A stretch of 64,000 nt of DNA from Oscillospiraceae bacterium. GTDB lineage: Bacteria; Bacillota; Clostridia; Oscillospirales; Ruminococcaceae. The stretch is taken from NCBI GenBank assembly GCA_022793675.1, contig JAAWDH010000041.1, positions 62,001 through 126,000 on the forward strand, read 5' to 3'. How positions within the stretch are numbered: position 1 is the stretch's first letter; the number at the start of each line of letters is the position of its first letter. The translations under genes and the position numbers were made by a program. Under the pieces are notes generated by a model, which was not told the DNA's origin, did not search any database, and worked only from the letters and a program-made list of their open reading frames with translations. Below, one piece after another: positions 24,842-33,164 of the stretch.

Positions 24842-26257
24842 GTGGCTGCTGGGACTGCATGGATAAAAAGGATTTTCAGCTGCGAAGGGATGATGAGGAA
24901 GCACGCGCTTTCCGGCCCCCTCCCTACCGACCGCGAAGCCTACCGCACAACCCTGCGGATTGCTTGGCCTTCGATTGTCGAATCGGTGCTGGTAGCGCTG
25001 ATTTCAGCTGTGGACACGATGATGGTGGGCAGCATCGGCCCGCAGGCGATTACGGCCGTAGGCATCACCAACCAGCCAAGGCTGATCCTGATTGCGGCAA
25101 TCATGTCTTTGAACGTGGGCGTCACCGCCGTAGTGGCCCGACGCCGCGGCGCAGAGGATGCAGACGGTTCCAACCGCTGCCTGAAGCAGAGCTTAATGCT
25201 CAGCGCCGGAGCTTCCCTTCTGCTATGCGCCATTGGGATGCTGTTTGCCGAACCGCTGATGCTTTTTGCCGGCGCGCAGCCCGAAATCTTGGAAGAGGCG
25301 TCGGGATATTTCCGGCTGATCGTCTTTGGTACCTTTTTCAGCAACATCGGTCTGACCATCAATGCCGCCCAGCGCGGCGTTGGCAACACCCGCATTTCGA
25401 TGACCACCAACCTGGCGGCCAACGGCGTCAACGTCCTGTTCAATTTCCTGCTGATCAACGGTATCGGCTTTTTCCCGCGACTTGGCGTCTACGGCGCAGG
25501 CATCGCCACCGCGTTGGGCAACATCACCGCAATGCTGATGGCATTGCGGTCGGTATTCAGGCGCGACCTTTACCTAAACATCACCGCCCGCCATCCCTGG
25601 AAATTCGACAAGTCCACCATGTCTGCGGTTTTTTCGGTCAGCAGCAGCGCCTTAGTCGAGCAGGTGTTCATGCGGGTGGGCTTTTTTACCTATGTCAAAA
25701 CTGTCGCTTCGCTGGGGACAATCCCCTTCGCCGCCCATCAGATTTGTATGAACCTGATTAACTTTTCCTTTGCGGTCGGCGATGGCTTCAGCATCGCCTC
25801 CTCCTCGCTGGTCGGCCAGAGTCTCGGCGCAAAACGCCCTGACCTCGCCCAGCTTTACGTTTACATCGCCCAACGCATCGCCGCCTTTTTTGCAGCGGCG
25901 CTGTTCGTCTTCTTTCTGGCGGCAAGAGCGCCGCTGCTGCGGCTGTATACCGAAGACCTGGCGGTCATCGAACTGGGCAAATCCATCATGGTCCTGCTGG
26001 CGCTGTCCGTCCCAGCCCAAATCTCCCAAGTCATCATCACCGGCTGCCTGCGGGGCGCGGGCGACTCCAAATATGTTGCCCGGACTTCGTTTATCAGCAT
26101 CGCCCTAATCCGCCCCATCCTGAGCTGGGCGCTTTGCTATCCGGCGGGGCTTGGGGTCATCGGCGCTTGGATCGGGCTTTTGCTGGACCAGACGCTGCGG
26201 CTGCTGCTCAATTACCTGCGGTTCTCCACTGGGAAATGGACGCAGATTCAGCTGTAA
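24842..26257 (+). CDS. MATE-family multidrug/cation efflux pump
   Basis: Up to 471 residues with twelve hydrophobic segments in two homologous halves (VDTMMVGSIGPQAITAVGI in the first). MATE pumps export cationic drugs or metabolites using sodium or protons. The start is uncertain: the GTG at 24842 has AAAGGA about ten bases upstream; an internal MMRKHALSGPL start has only a weak GAAGGG. The gene is followed, 22 bases later, by the HAD phosphatase gene, so they are probably co-transcribed. Confidence 0.88.
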   Translation: MAAGTAWIKRIFSCEGMMRKHALSGPLPTDREAYRTTLRIAWPSIVESVLVALISAVDTMMVGSIGPQAITAVGITNQPRLILIAAIMSLNVGVTAVVARRRGAEDADGSNRCLKQSLMLSAGASLLLCAIGMLFAEPLMLFAGAQPEILEEASGYFRLIVFGTFFSNIGLTINAAQRGVGNTRISMTTNLAANGVNVLFNFLLINGIGFFPRLGVYGAGIATALGNITAMLMALRSVFRRDLYLNITARHPWKFDKSTMSAVFSVSSSALVEQVFMRVGFFTYVKTVASLGTIPFAAHQICMNLINFSFAVGDGFSIASSSLVGQSLGAKRPDLAQLYVYIAQRIAAFFAAALFVFFLAARAPLLRLYTEDLAVIELGKSIMVLLALSVPAQISQVIITGCLRGAGDSKYVARTSFISIALIRPILSWALCYPAGLGVIGAWIGLLLDQTLRLLLNYLRFSTGKWTQIQL

Positions 26258-26279
26258 AGACAGAAAGGGGATTTTATTA

Positions 26280-26900
26280 ATGACATACCGGCACTTTTTC
26301 TGGGATTTCGACGGTACGCTTTTTGACACCTACCCTGCGATTGTCGCAGCTTTCCAGGCGGCCTTGCAGGAGTTTGGTATTAAAGGCGACCCTGACGAAA
26401 TCTACAAGCTGATGATGACCACCATCACCTACGCTGTAGACGCCTACAGTGAACGCTATGGCCTTGGGCCGGCTTTCAAAAGGCGTTTCCGGCAGCTGGA
26501 GCGCCCCTTTGAGCAGGCCATGGCTGCGCCCTACCCAAGCCTGCGGGCAGTCTGCCGGGAAATTGCCGGGCGGGGCGGGAAGAATTATCTTTACACCCAC
26601 CGCGACACAGAGGCGATCCTTTACCTGAAACGCTATGGCGTGGATATGTATTTTGCAGATTATGTTACAAGCGAGGACCATTTCCCGGCAAAGCCTGCCC
26701 CCGACGCCCTGCTGGCGCTGATGGCGCGAAATGGCGTCAGCCCTAAGGATGCCGTTATGATCGGTGACCGTTCTATCGACATCCTAGCCGGAAAAAATGC
26801 TGGGATGGCCGGCTGCTATTTTGACCCCCAGCACATCAAGCTGGTGACAGAAGGGGATTTTACGGTCCACGCCCTGACCGAATTGGTAGATTATCTTTAA
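26280..26900 (+). CDS. HAD-superfamily hydrolase (Gph/PGMB-like phosphatase)
   Basis: 206 residues from the ATG at 26280 behind AAAGGGG. Motif I is FFWDFDGTLFDT with the nucleophilic Asp10, motif II is the Thr of YLYTHR, motif III the Lys of FPAKPAPDAL and motif IV MIGDRSID. An alpha-helical type-1 cap lies between. This is a small-molecule phosphatase or phosphoglucomutase-like HAD; substrate is unknown. It ends before a strong shared terminator. Confidence 0.88.
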   Translation: MTYRHFFWDFDGTLFDTYPAIVAAFQAALQEFGIKGDPDEIYKLMMTTITYAVDAYSERYGLGPAFKRRFRQLERPFEQAMAAPYPSLRAVCREIAGRGGKNYLYTHRDTEAILYLKRYGVDMYFADYVTSEDHFPAKPAPDALLALMARNGVSPKDAVMIGDRSIDILAGKNAGMAGCYFDPQHIKLVTEGDFTVHALTELVDYL

Positions 26901-26907
26901 AAATAGG

Positions 26908-26947
26908 CGGCCCCCCGCAGGTTAGAACTTGCAGGGGGCCGTTTTTT
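26908..26947 (+). terminator. Strong bidirectional terminator
   Basis: GGCCCCCCGCAGG and CTTGCAGGGGGCC form the stem, with GTTTTTTATT on the plus side and an A/T run on the other. Serves the HAD gene and the convergent SPASM maturase. Confidence 0.9.
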
Positions 26948-28310
26948 ATTCCGCAGCTAACGCTGCTTTGATCATAATTGCGCACTCAAGCCGCTTGCGC
27001 TCCATCTCGCAGCTTAGGCCGTGGGGTTTGAGCACATCGCCGGCATACTGGAGGTTGTTGGCGTTGCAGCCGCCCGAACAGTAGAATTTTGCCCAGCAGG
27101 ACTGGCACTCGGTTTTGCCGTAGATGTTGGCTTTGGCAAAATATTCCTTGCGCGCCAAATCGAAGCTGCCGTCGTAAAGCGACCCCATTTTCCACTCCTC
27201 CATCCCCACAAACTGGTGGCAGGGGTAGATATCGCCGTCGGGGGTAATTGCAACGTATTCGTTGCCGCAGCCGCAGCCCCGCAGCCGCTTGATGGCGCAT
27301 GGGCCTTGGTCCAGGTCAATCATAAAATGGAAGAAGTTGAAGAATTTTCCTTTTTTGCGATAGGCGATTATTTTTTCCGCCAGCCGTTCATATTCGGCAA
27401 ACACCTGCGGCAGGTCCGCCTCGGTCAGCGCATAATCGTTTGACGGGTCGGTCACCACCGGTTCAATTGACATCTGGTCAAACCCCAGGTCATCGTAAAA
27501 ATGCAGCACATCCTCTGCGAAGTCTAGGTTTTTTTTGGTAAACGTACCGCGGACATAGTATTGCTGCCCGTTGCGCTTTTTGACCAGCTGCTGGAATTTG
27601 GGCACGATAATATCATAGGAGCCTGAGCCATTGACACAGGGGCGGAAGTAATCGTTGACCGCCGGGCGGCCATCCAGTGACAACACGACGTTGGACATCT
27701 CGGCGTTAATAAAGTCCATCTTGTCCTCAGTGAGCAGCATCCCATTGGTGGTGATTGTAAAGCGGAAGTTCTTACCATGCAGCTTTTCCTGCTCGCGGGC
27801 ATAAGCGACAATCTGTTTGACGACTTCAAAGTTCATCAGCGGCTCGCCGCCGAAAAAATCCAGCTCCAAATTGCGGCGGCTGCCGGAATGTTCAATTAGG
27901 AAATCGATGGCGCGTTTGCCTGTTTCAAAGCTCATCAGTTTGCGCCCGCCGCCGTATTCGCCGGTTGATGCAAAGCAATATTTGCAGCGCAGGTTGCAGT
28001 CGTGGGCAATATGGAGGCACATCGCCTTGACGGGGCTCGAAACCATCCGGTCGGCGAACTGGGCGTAGTCGTCCTCGGAATATAGCAGGCCGTTTTGATA
28101 CATTTCGTACAGTTCCCCGTAGGCTTCTGCCAGCTCCTCTGCGGAAAACTCTTCCGAGAGTTTCTCCAGCACCTCAGCCGGGCATACAGCCTCAAGCGGC
28201 GGCGACAGCTCGTCCAGCAGCTGGTAAGCTGCATCGTCGACCACCGAAACGCCGCCGCTGTGCACATCCAGCACGATATTGAAACCGCCTAGCTTATATT
28301 TATGTATCAT
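26946..28310 (-). CDS. scfB: SCIFF ranthipeptide maturase (radical SAM/SPASM)
   Basis: 454 residues from the ATG at 28310 (AAGGA nine bases upstream; the ATG three codons earlier directly abuts it). The N-terminal part (MIHKYKLGGFNIVLDVHSGG) is the precursor-binding RRE-like region. Cys105, Cys109 and Cys112 (CNLRCKYC) bind the radical SAM cluster, and ELDFFGGEPL is typical. The SPASM domain has CAIKRLRGCGCGNEY, IYPCHQF, CQSCWAKFYCSGGC and a final Cys. These enzymes install thioether bonds on the SCIFF peptide encoded upstream. Unusually a terminator and a dispersed repeat lie between peptide and enzyme. Confidence 0.94.
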   Translation of the reverse strand: MIHKYKLGGFNIVLDVHSGGVSVVDDAAYQLLDELSPPLEAVCPAEVLEKLSEEFSAEELAEAYGELYEMYQNGLLYSEDDYAQFADRMVSSPVKAMCLHIAHDCNLRCKYCFASTGEYGGGRKLMSFETGKRAIDFLIEHSGSRRNLELDFFGGEPLMNFEVVKQIVAYAREQEKLHGKNFRFTITTNGMLLTEDKMDFINAEMSNVVLSLDGRPAVNDYFRPCVNGSGSYDIIVPKFQQLVKKRNGQQYYVRGTFTKKNLDFAEDVLHFYDDLGFDQMSIEPVVTDPSNDYALTEADLPQVFAEYERLAEKIIAYRKKGKFFNFFHFMIDLDQGPCAIKRLRGCGCGNEYVAITPDGDIYPCHQFVGMEEWKMGSLYDGSFDLARKEYFAKANIYGKTECQSCWAKFYCSGGCNANNLQYAGDVLKPHGLSCEMERKRLECAIMIKAALAAE

Positions 28311-28332
28311 CTTTATCATTCCTTCTTTTTTT

Positions 28333-28414
28333 GACGCTTTCTGAAGAAAGCTTGGCAAAGACTTTTCATCGCCCGGGCGCTCGTCTGCGCAGCCGTAACC
28401 GCCTACTGCGTCGG
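28333..28414 (+). repeat. 92-bp dispersed repeat, copy B
   Basis: GACGCTTTCTGAAGAAAGC, TTGGCAAAGACTTTTCATCG and the end CGCCTACTGCGTCGG are conserved; the leading TACGGGAGTA part is missing. It lies in the 5' region of the SCIFF maturase, in the opposite orientation. Confidence 0.9.
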
Positions 28415-28430
28415 AGCCTCGGCGCACCGT

Positions 28431-28461
28431 AAAACCCCGCCGGGCTTTGGGCCTGGCGGGG
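28431..28461 (-). terminator. Terminator between SCIFF peptide and maturase
   Basis: On the minus strand CCCCGCC pairs with GGCGGGG around CAGGCCCAAAGCCC, followed by TTTTACGG. It should limit read-through from the peptide into the enzyme gene. Confidence 0.8.
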
Positions 28462-28481
28462 CCTTCATGGTGAAAGAAAAC

Positions 28482-28628
28482 TTATTTCTCCTCGTGCTCG
28501 CATTTCTGGTTGGCAACGGTGCAGGAGGTCTTGCAGGCCGACTGGCAGCTGGCCTGGCATTCGCCGCAGCCGCCTTTGGCGCAGGACTCTTTCAGGTTTG
28601 CGCTATTGAGGGTTTTCACGTGCTTCAT
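28482..28628 (-). CDS. scfA: SCIFF (six cysteines in forty-five) ranthipeptide precursor
   Basis: 48 residues from the ATG at 28628. The leader MKHVKTLNSANLKES and the core CGECQASCQSACKTSCTVAN are the highly conserved SCIFF sequence of class Clostridia. The usual six Cys are at 21, 24, 28, 32, 36 and 43; a seventh is at Cys16, where most members I recall have Ala. The maturase forms thioether bridges from these Cys to downstream residues. Ranthipeptides have been linked to quorum-type signalling in some clostridia. Last gene of the yajC-TIGR04086-scfA unit, closed by a terminator. Confidence 0.95.
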   Translation of the reverse strand: MKHVKTLNSANLKESCAKGGCGECQASCQSACKTSCTVANQKCEHEEK

Positions 28629-28671
28629 ATTCAACACTCCTTTTGTCATGGATTTGTATCTCAAACCGGCG

Positions 28672-29088
28672 TCACCGCCCTTTGCGGTCCGCCTTCTGGA
28701 CACCCAGTATACCGCCGATCATCGCCGCCGTCAGGAAAACCGCCGCTTTCATACAGTCGGACAGCCCCGGCAGGCGCGAGCCAAGCGCCATCGCCGCTAA
28801 TAGCTGCGCAATAAACAGCAGACCGCCGGCTGCCGCGCCGCAAAGAAGGCCCTTTTGGCCATACCGCCGGGCCGTCACCCAGCCAGCCGCCAAAGACCCT
28901 ATCGCCGCGCTGAGCAGCATGAGGATTTGAAGCGCCCCCAGCGGCAGCCCCATCGCCGACACAAGCCATGCCGACAAAAGCAACATCGCCGCCAGCACCA
29001 AGGCCCCCGCCGCCCAGCCCACGGCAAAATGGACCGGCACTGGCAGCGGCTTTTCAGCGGCAGTTTTCCGCGCTTTTATTTTTGCCAC
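28672..29088 (-). CDS. TIGR04086-family membrane protein
   Basis: 138 residues with four membrane helices (about 20-45, 50-72, 80-103 and 112-132) and a basic N-terminus. The family is defined by its regular position between yajC and the SCIFF peptide in Clostridia. Role unknown; export or immunity for the modified peptide is possible but unproven. It is 69 bases after yajC and 43 before scfA. Confidence 0.85.
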   Translation of the reverse strand: MAKIKARKTAAEKPLPVPVHFAVGWAAGALVLAAMLLLSAWLVSAMGLPLGALQILMLLSAAIGSLAAGWVTARRYGQKGLLCGAAAGGLLFIAQLLAAMALGSRLPGLSDCMKAAVFLTAAMIGGILGVQKADRKGR

Positions 29089-29157
29089 AACAACCCACCC
29101 CTTTAGAAAAGTTTTTCTTAAGGGAAGTATATGCCGCTTTAAAAGGGATTAGACGGT

Positions 29158-29493
29158 TTAGACTTCGTCGTGGACTGTTTCGCAGGACTCGATTGCCCAG
29201 CGCTTGATGCGGATTTTGCTCCGGTCGCTGCCGGTCTCGATCACCAGCGTGTCCTCCCGCAGGGAAACCACCCGGCCGATCACGCCGCCGCGGGTAATGA
29301 CCTCATCCCCGACCTGCAGGCTGTTGCGCATTTCCTGGACTTTTTTCTCTTTTTTGCGCTGGGGGCGGATCAGCATAAAATACATGATGACCAGCACCAG
29401 TACCAGCGGAAGCATCTGGATCAAAATAACCATAAAACCAGATGCGCCTTCCGCGCCTGTGGTAAGCAGGCTGGAAGCAAGGTTGAAATTCAT
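29158..29493 (-). CDS. yajC: Preprotein translocase accessory subunit YajC
   Basis: 111 residues from the ATG at 29493, behind TTGGAGG. One membrane helix (about 20-42) and then the typical RPQRKKEKKVQEMRNSL and GDEVITRGGVIGRVV. YajC associates with SecDF. It is the first gene of the SCIFF-containing operon, the usual clostridial context. Confidence 0.93.
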   Translation of the reverse strand: MNFNLASSLLTTGAEGASGFMVILIQMLPLVLVLVIMYFMLIRPQRKKEKKVQEMRNSLQVGDEVITRGGVIGRVVSLREDTLVIETGSDRSKIRIKRWAIESCETVHDEV

Positions 29494-29533
29494 TGATAAT
29501 CCTCCAATCGGTTTGCTATCTGCAATATAACCT

Positions 29534-29562
29534 ATTATACACGATAGCTGGCGTTTGTGCAA
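29534..29562 (-). promoter_or_regulatory. Promoter for yajC-TIGR04086-scfA
   Basis: Minus strand TTGCAC (29557-29562), 17-base spacer, TATAAT (29534-29539). Confidence 0.8.
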
Positions 29563-29640
29563 GAGGAAAGTACGGATTTTTTGTAAATTCAATGACAATA
29601 GGCGGAAAATTCAAAACGATAAGTATAAATATTTTAAAAT

Positions 29641-31857
29641 TTACGTTTGGTTATGATGAGAGGCTCGGTATTGCCCCGGCGTCATCCCATACTCCCGCTT
29701 AAAGGCCTTATGGAAGGTGCTGAAGCTTAAAAAGCCGACTTGGGTGCTGATTTCTTGGGCAGTCAGCGAAGTTGTTTTCAAAAGCTCGGCGGCTTTCGCC
29801 ATCCGCACCTGCTGCAAATAACTGGCGGGGCTGTAGCCGGTGCGTTCCTTAAAAAGGCTGAAAAGGTATTTTTCGGACAGACCGAAAGCGCTGGCCATCG
29901 TCCCGGCGCAGCAGTCCGGATCGGCGTAATGCTCGGAAAGGTAGCACAAAAACGCTTCGCCTTGGCTGTCCTTCTGGCTCATCTGTTGGGCAGAAGCCGC
30001 CTCCGCCGCCTGGCGGCAGGCTTCCTGTAACGCTGTCAGGCATTTTTCCGGCGAGCCGTAGAGCTGGTATTTGGGCAGTTCAAGCGGCGGCTCTTCCGGC
30101 GCGGCCTCCTGCCAGGCTAACATTAAGATCCCTCTCAGCATGAAATAGCGCTGCTCCGAATCGATCCCCAGCGTCCCGCTTTCCCAAATAAAAGCATTGG
30201 CAATCTCAGCCGCCCGCTCAGCCTCCCCGGCCAACAGGCGGGTATAGAAATCTTGGAGTTCCCGCATCCAAGGCCGCTTAGCGCCCGGGCCGCCCAGTTC
30301 CGCGGGCAGCACCTCGGACTGCGGCGGGGGCATTTCCTGGGTGCAGAAATGGAGGTAGCTGCTCCGGGCTTTGATAAAGGCTTCCCGTACCTCGTCCAGC
30401 CGGCCGCAGAAGCCGCCCACAGCCAGCAGTACCGTTACCTGCAAGGCGCTGTCTTCCCGCACCAGCTCGGACAGCGCTTTTTCCCCTTCCTTCCTGCCGC
30501 CGGGGCAGGGCCAAACCAGCCCGAAGGCCCCATCTTCCAATAAATGCAGCAGGGCCCCTTCTGGCAGCCTGCTGCGCAGCAAGTTCGCCGCCAGCAGCCG
30601 CACAACCTCCACGCCGCCGGAAGCGTCTTCGTCGGCCGCTACCCGGATCTGCCCGTAACAGACTAGGAAATGTTCGGGGAAGGTGGGGAAGGTTTCCCGG
30701 ATTTCGACCGCCTGTTCTTCAGTAAGGCCGCTGCTGTGGAAAAGGCGGTCAAGCAAATTGGCGCGGCTGGCCTCGCGGTAGCTGTCCAGCATCCGCGAAG
30801 TGTCGTCCCGCTCCAGCTTCAGGTTTTCCAAAAGCGTTAAGATTTTGGCGTATTCATCCTGGCTGGAGCTTTTAAGCAGCCCTTTTTCCGTCAGCTCGGC
30901 CAGCAGCCTGCGCATCGGCTGGCTTTGCCGGTAGGAGGCCCAGAAAGTCGTCAGCAGCACCACGAGGATTACCGCCAGCAGCGATTGGATCAGCCGGCTG
31001 TAAATCGGCCCGGTCACATCGTCGAAGTAGGCTTTCGGGATCCGCACCGAAACGCAGAGCGTCCCAGCCGGGCTGGTCATCGACAGCACCACGTCGTCCT
31101 CGGCGGGAAGGCTGCCGCTGCGGGCAGAATAGGACATTAAGGCCGAGCCGTCCCGGTCGGCGAGGTCAAGGCTGCCGTATTCCTGTAACGTGCCTGCCTG
31201 TAAAAGTTCCAGCACAGGTTCTTGGCGGATAAAGACAAAGGCCACGCCCCGGGGCGGCGACAGCGTCGCGTCGGAAAAGGTGCTTAAGGGGATGGCGTAG
31301 CAGAAGGCGGTCTTCTGCGGCTGGATCTGCCCGCGGGAACGGATGCTGCCGCAGGCATGGAAACGCATCGAAAGGGAGAAAGGGTCGGCTTCATAATAAC
31401 TGAGCAGCGTTTCTGGGGACATATCTGTAAAAGTATAGGCTTCCAGGAAGCTTTCGGTGCTTAGGAAGCTTTGCTTGGCGGTAACGACTAAGCTGTTGCG
31501 GAAAAAGCAGACGGCAATATCCGCCACCAGGCTGTTGCCGCCGGCAATATAGGCCAGCTGCTCGCGGGTTTTGTTGATGGTTACCACATTTTTAGCGGCA
31601 GGCACGCCTTCAATCATGCTGGCCTCGGAGAAATAGCCGCTGATATTGCTGGTCAGGCTGTTTTGCAGGCTGTTAAGCTGGCTGGTAATCATATCCAGCC
31701 CCGACGCCATAACTGCGCGGCGGTGCTCGGCTTCCTGCTCGCGGAACGCCCTGTCCACCTGGCGGATCACTGGGATCAGCGCCAGCGCCAGCACGGCCAC
31801 CACCGCCAGATGGGCGGCAAGGGTCTGCCAGAATATATTCAAATGCCTTCTGATCAA
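29641..31857 (-). CDS. Membrane-anchored AraC-family regulator with extracellular sensor
   Basis: 738 residues: membrane helix at 12-30, a Cache-like extracellular domain to about 285, a second helix near 288-310, a cytoplasmic linker region, and the two AraC helix-turn-helix motifs in the last 100 residues (SEKYLFSLFKERTGYSP, LTAQEISTQVGFLSFSTFHKAFKREYG). This one-component design is common beside LplBC-A type importers in Clostridia and Paenibacillus, where it senses the transported sugar or its binding protein. It is divergent from such an importer here, so it probably activates it. Confidence 0.9.
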   Translation of the reverse strand: MIRRHLNIFWQTLAAHLAVVAVLALALIPVIRQVDRAFREQEAEHRRAVMASGLDMITSQLNSLQNSLTSNISGYFSEASMIEGVPAAKNVVTINKTREQLAYIAGGNSLVADIAVCFFRNSLVVTAKQSFLSTESFLEAYTFTDMSPETLLSYYEADPFSLSMRFHACGSIRSRGQIQPQKTAFCYAIPLSTFSDATLSPPRGVAFVFIRQEPVLELLQAGTLQEYGSLDLADRDGSALMSYSARSGSLPAEDDVVLSMTSPAGTLCVSVRIPKAYFDDVTGPIYSRLIQSLLAVILVVLLTTFWASYRQSQPMRRLLAELTEKGLLKSSSQDEYAKILTLLENLKLERDDTSRMLDSYREASRANLLDRLFHSSGLTEEQAVEIRETFPTFPEHFLVCYGQIRVAADEDASGGVEVVRLLAANLLRSRLPEGALLHLLEDGAFGLVWPCPGGRKEGEKALSELVREDSALQVTVLLAVGGFCGRLDEVREAFIKARSSYLHFCTQEMPPPQSEVLPAELGGPGAKRPWMRELQDFYTRLLAGEAERAAEIANAFIWESGTLGIDSEQRYFMLRGILMLAWQEAAPEEPPLELPKYQLYGSPEKCLTALQEACRQAAEAASAQQMSQKDSQGEAFLCYLSEHYADPDCCAGTMASAFGLSEKYLFSLFKERTGYSPASYLQQVRMAKAAELLKTTSLTAQEISTQVGFLSFSTFHKAFKREYGMTPGQYRASHHNQT

Positions 31858-31928
31858 CGGAGCATCCCTCCTCTTTTCAGCCGTACGTCTTTAAGAAATT
31901 TATTAGGAAGATTTTTGCCCATGTCATA

Positions 31929-31957
31929 ATTATAAACAGAATAGCCAAAAAAGTCAA
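31929..31957 (-). promoter_or_regulatory. Promoter for the AraC regulator, with a facing -35 box
   Basis: Minus strand TTGACT (31952-31957), 17-base spacer, TATAAT (31929-31934). A plus-strand TTGACA at 31965-31970 faces it, giving GTCAA-N7-TTGAC, an inverted repeat that may be an operator. Confidence 0.75.
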
Positions 31958-31970
31958 GCTTAGATTGACA

Positions 31971-32203
31971 ACTATAGCTGCTTTCCCAAATAGAAGCTGA
32001 CTATTTTCCAGGCATCGAACCATTTTCCAATGGGAAGTCCTTACTTTTTGCCTATGATTCGACTGATTTCTAATTTATTTTTGGTGAGTTTTCTGTTAAA
32101 CTTCAGATAGCACAAAAATCCGACGCAATCTGCCGCCGGCCCGCCGCTATTCCAGCAAGGCCCGGCCCCCGCAGAAAATCTTATCCAAAAAGGAGACAGC
32201 AAT
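31971..32203 (+). other. Leader region of the sugar importer
   Basis: No gene. A plus-strand -35 (31965-31970) is not followed by a good -10 at the normal distance, which would suit a promoter that needs an activator. An AAGGAG precedes the permease start. Confidence 0.5.
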
Positions 32204-33151
32204 ATGAAACAGCAGGCACTTCCCCGGCGGGGCTATTTCAAAAACCTTGCCGCCCGCCTGAAGCGGAACTGGCAGATGTATGTCTTCCTGATCCTGCCGC
32301 TGGCCTATCTGATTATTTTCAAGTATATCCCGATGGTCGGCGTCCAAATCGCCTTCCGCCGCTATACGCCCGCAGGCGGGATCTGGGGCAGCCAGTGGGT
32401 AGGGATGGCGAACTTCCTTAAGTTTTTCCAGTCCTACCAGTTCAGTCGGGTGCTGGGCAACACCATCAAGCTTTCCCTCTACGCGCTGGCAGCTGGCTTC
32501 CCGCTGCCGATCCTGCTGGCGCTGTGCATGAACGCCCTGCGCAACAAGCATTATCAGTCTTTTATCCAGAACATCACCTATATGCCGCATTTTATTTCAA
32601 CGGTAGTAATGGTGGGCATTATTTTACAGATCCTCAACCCCCGTATCGGCATCTTCGGCAACATCTATACATCGCTGACCGGCAAAGTAGCCCCCGACCT
32701 GATGGCAAACCCGGCGGCGTTCGGGCACCTATATGTTTGGACGGGCATCTGGCAGAATTGCGGCTGGGACACGGTCATCTATGTGGCGGCGCTGTCCGGC
32801 GTCGACCCGGAGCTGCACGAGGCCGCCGTCATTGACGGCGCGAGCCGCTTCAAACGGCTGTGGAGCGTCGATTTCCCGTTCATCATCCCGACGATTGCGA
32901 TTACCTTTATCCTGCGGTGCGGGTCGCTGGTCGGCATTGGTTTTGACAAGATTTACCTGATGCAGAATGACCTGAACCTGCGGGCCAGCGAGGTTATCTC
33001 CACCTATGTTTACAAAGTAGGCCTTGCCGCTGGCGGCGGCGACTTTTCCTACGGCGCGGCCATTGGGCTGTTTAATTCGGTGATTAACTTGATTCTGATT
33101 GTGCTGGTCAACTGGCTCTCCGGCCGGGTCAGCGACAACAGCCTGTGGTAA
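32204..33151 (+). CDS. Sugar ABC transporter permease, LplB type
   Basis: 315 residues with six membrane helices. The conserved cytoplasmic EAA loop is HEAAVIDGASRFKRLWSVDF. The N-terminal KRNWQMYVFLILPLAYLIIFKYIPM is typical of LplB/YtcP proteins, which import complex oligosaccharides. First gene of the importer operon; the second permease begins 13 bases after it. Confidence 0.92.
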   Translation: MKQQALPRRGYFKNLAARLKRNWQMYVFLILPLAYLIIFKYIPMVGVQIAFRRYTPAGGIWGSQWVGMANFLKFFQSYQFSRVLGNTIKLSLYALAAGFPLPILLALCMNALRNKHYQSFIQNITYMPHFISTVVMVGIILQILNPRIGIFGNIYTSLTGKVAPDLMANPAAFGHLYVWTGIWQNCGWDTVIYVAALSGVDPELHEAAVIDGASRFKRLWSVDFPFIIPTIAITFILRCGSLVGIGFDKIYLMQNDLNLRASEVISTYVYKVGLAAGGGDFSYGAAIGLFNSVINLILIVLVNWLSGRVSDNSLW

Positions 33152-33164
33152 GGGGGGATGCAGG

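Noticed and set aside
28311-28427. N-terminal extension of the SPASM maturase and similar short frames ending SFLQKAS in the 92-bp repeats.
   Set aside because: They are translations of the dispersed repeat in reverse; no ribosome sites, and sequence conservation is at DNA/RNA level.
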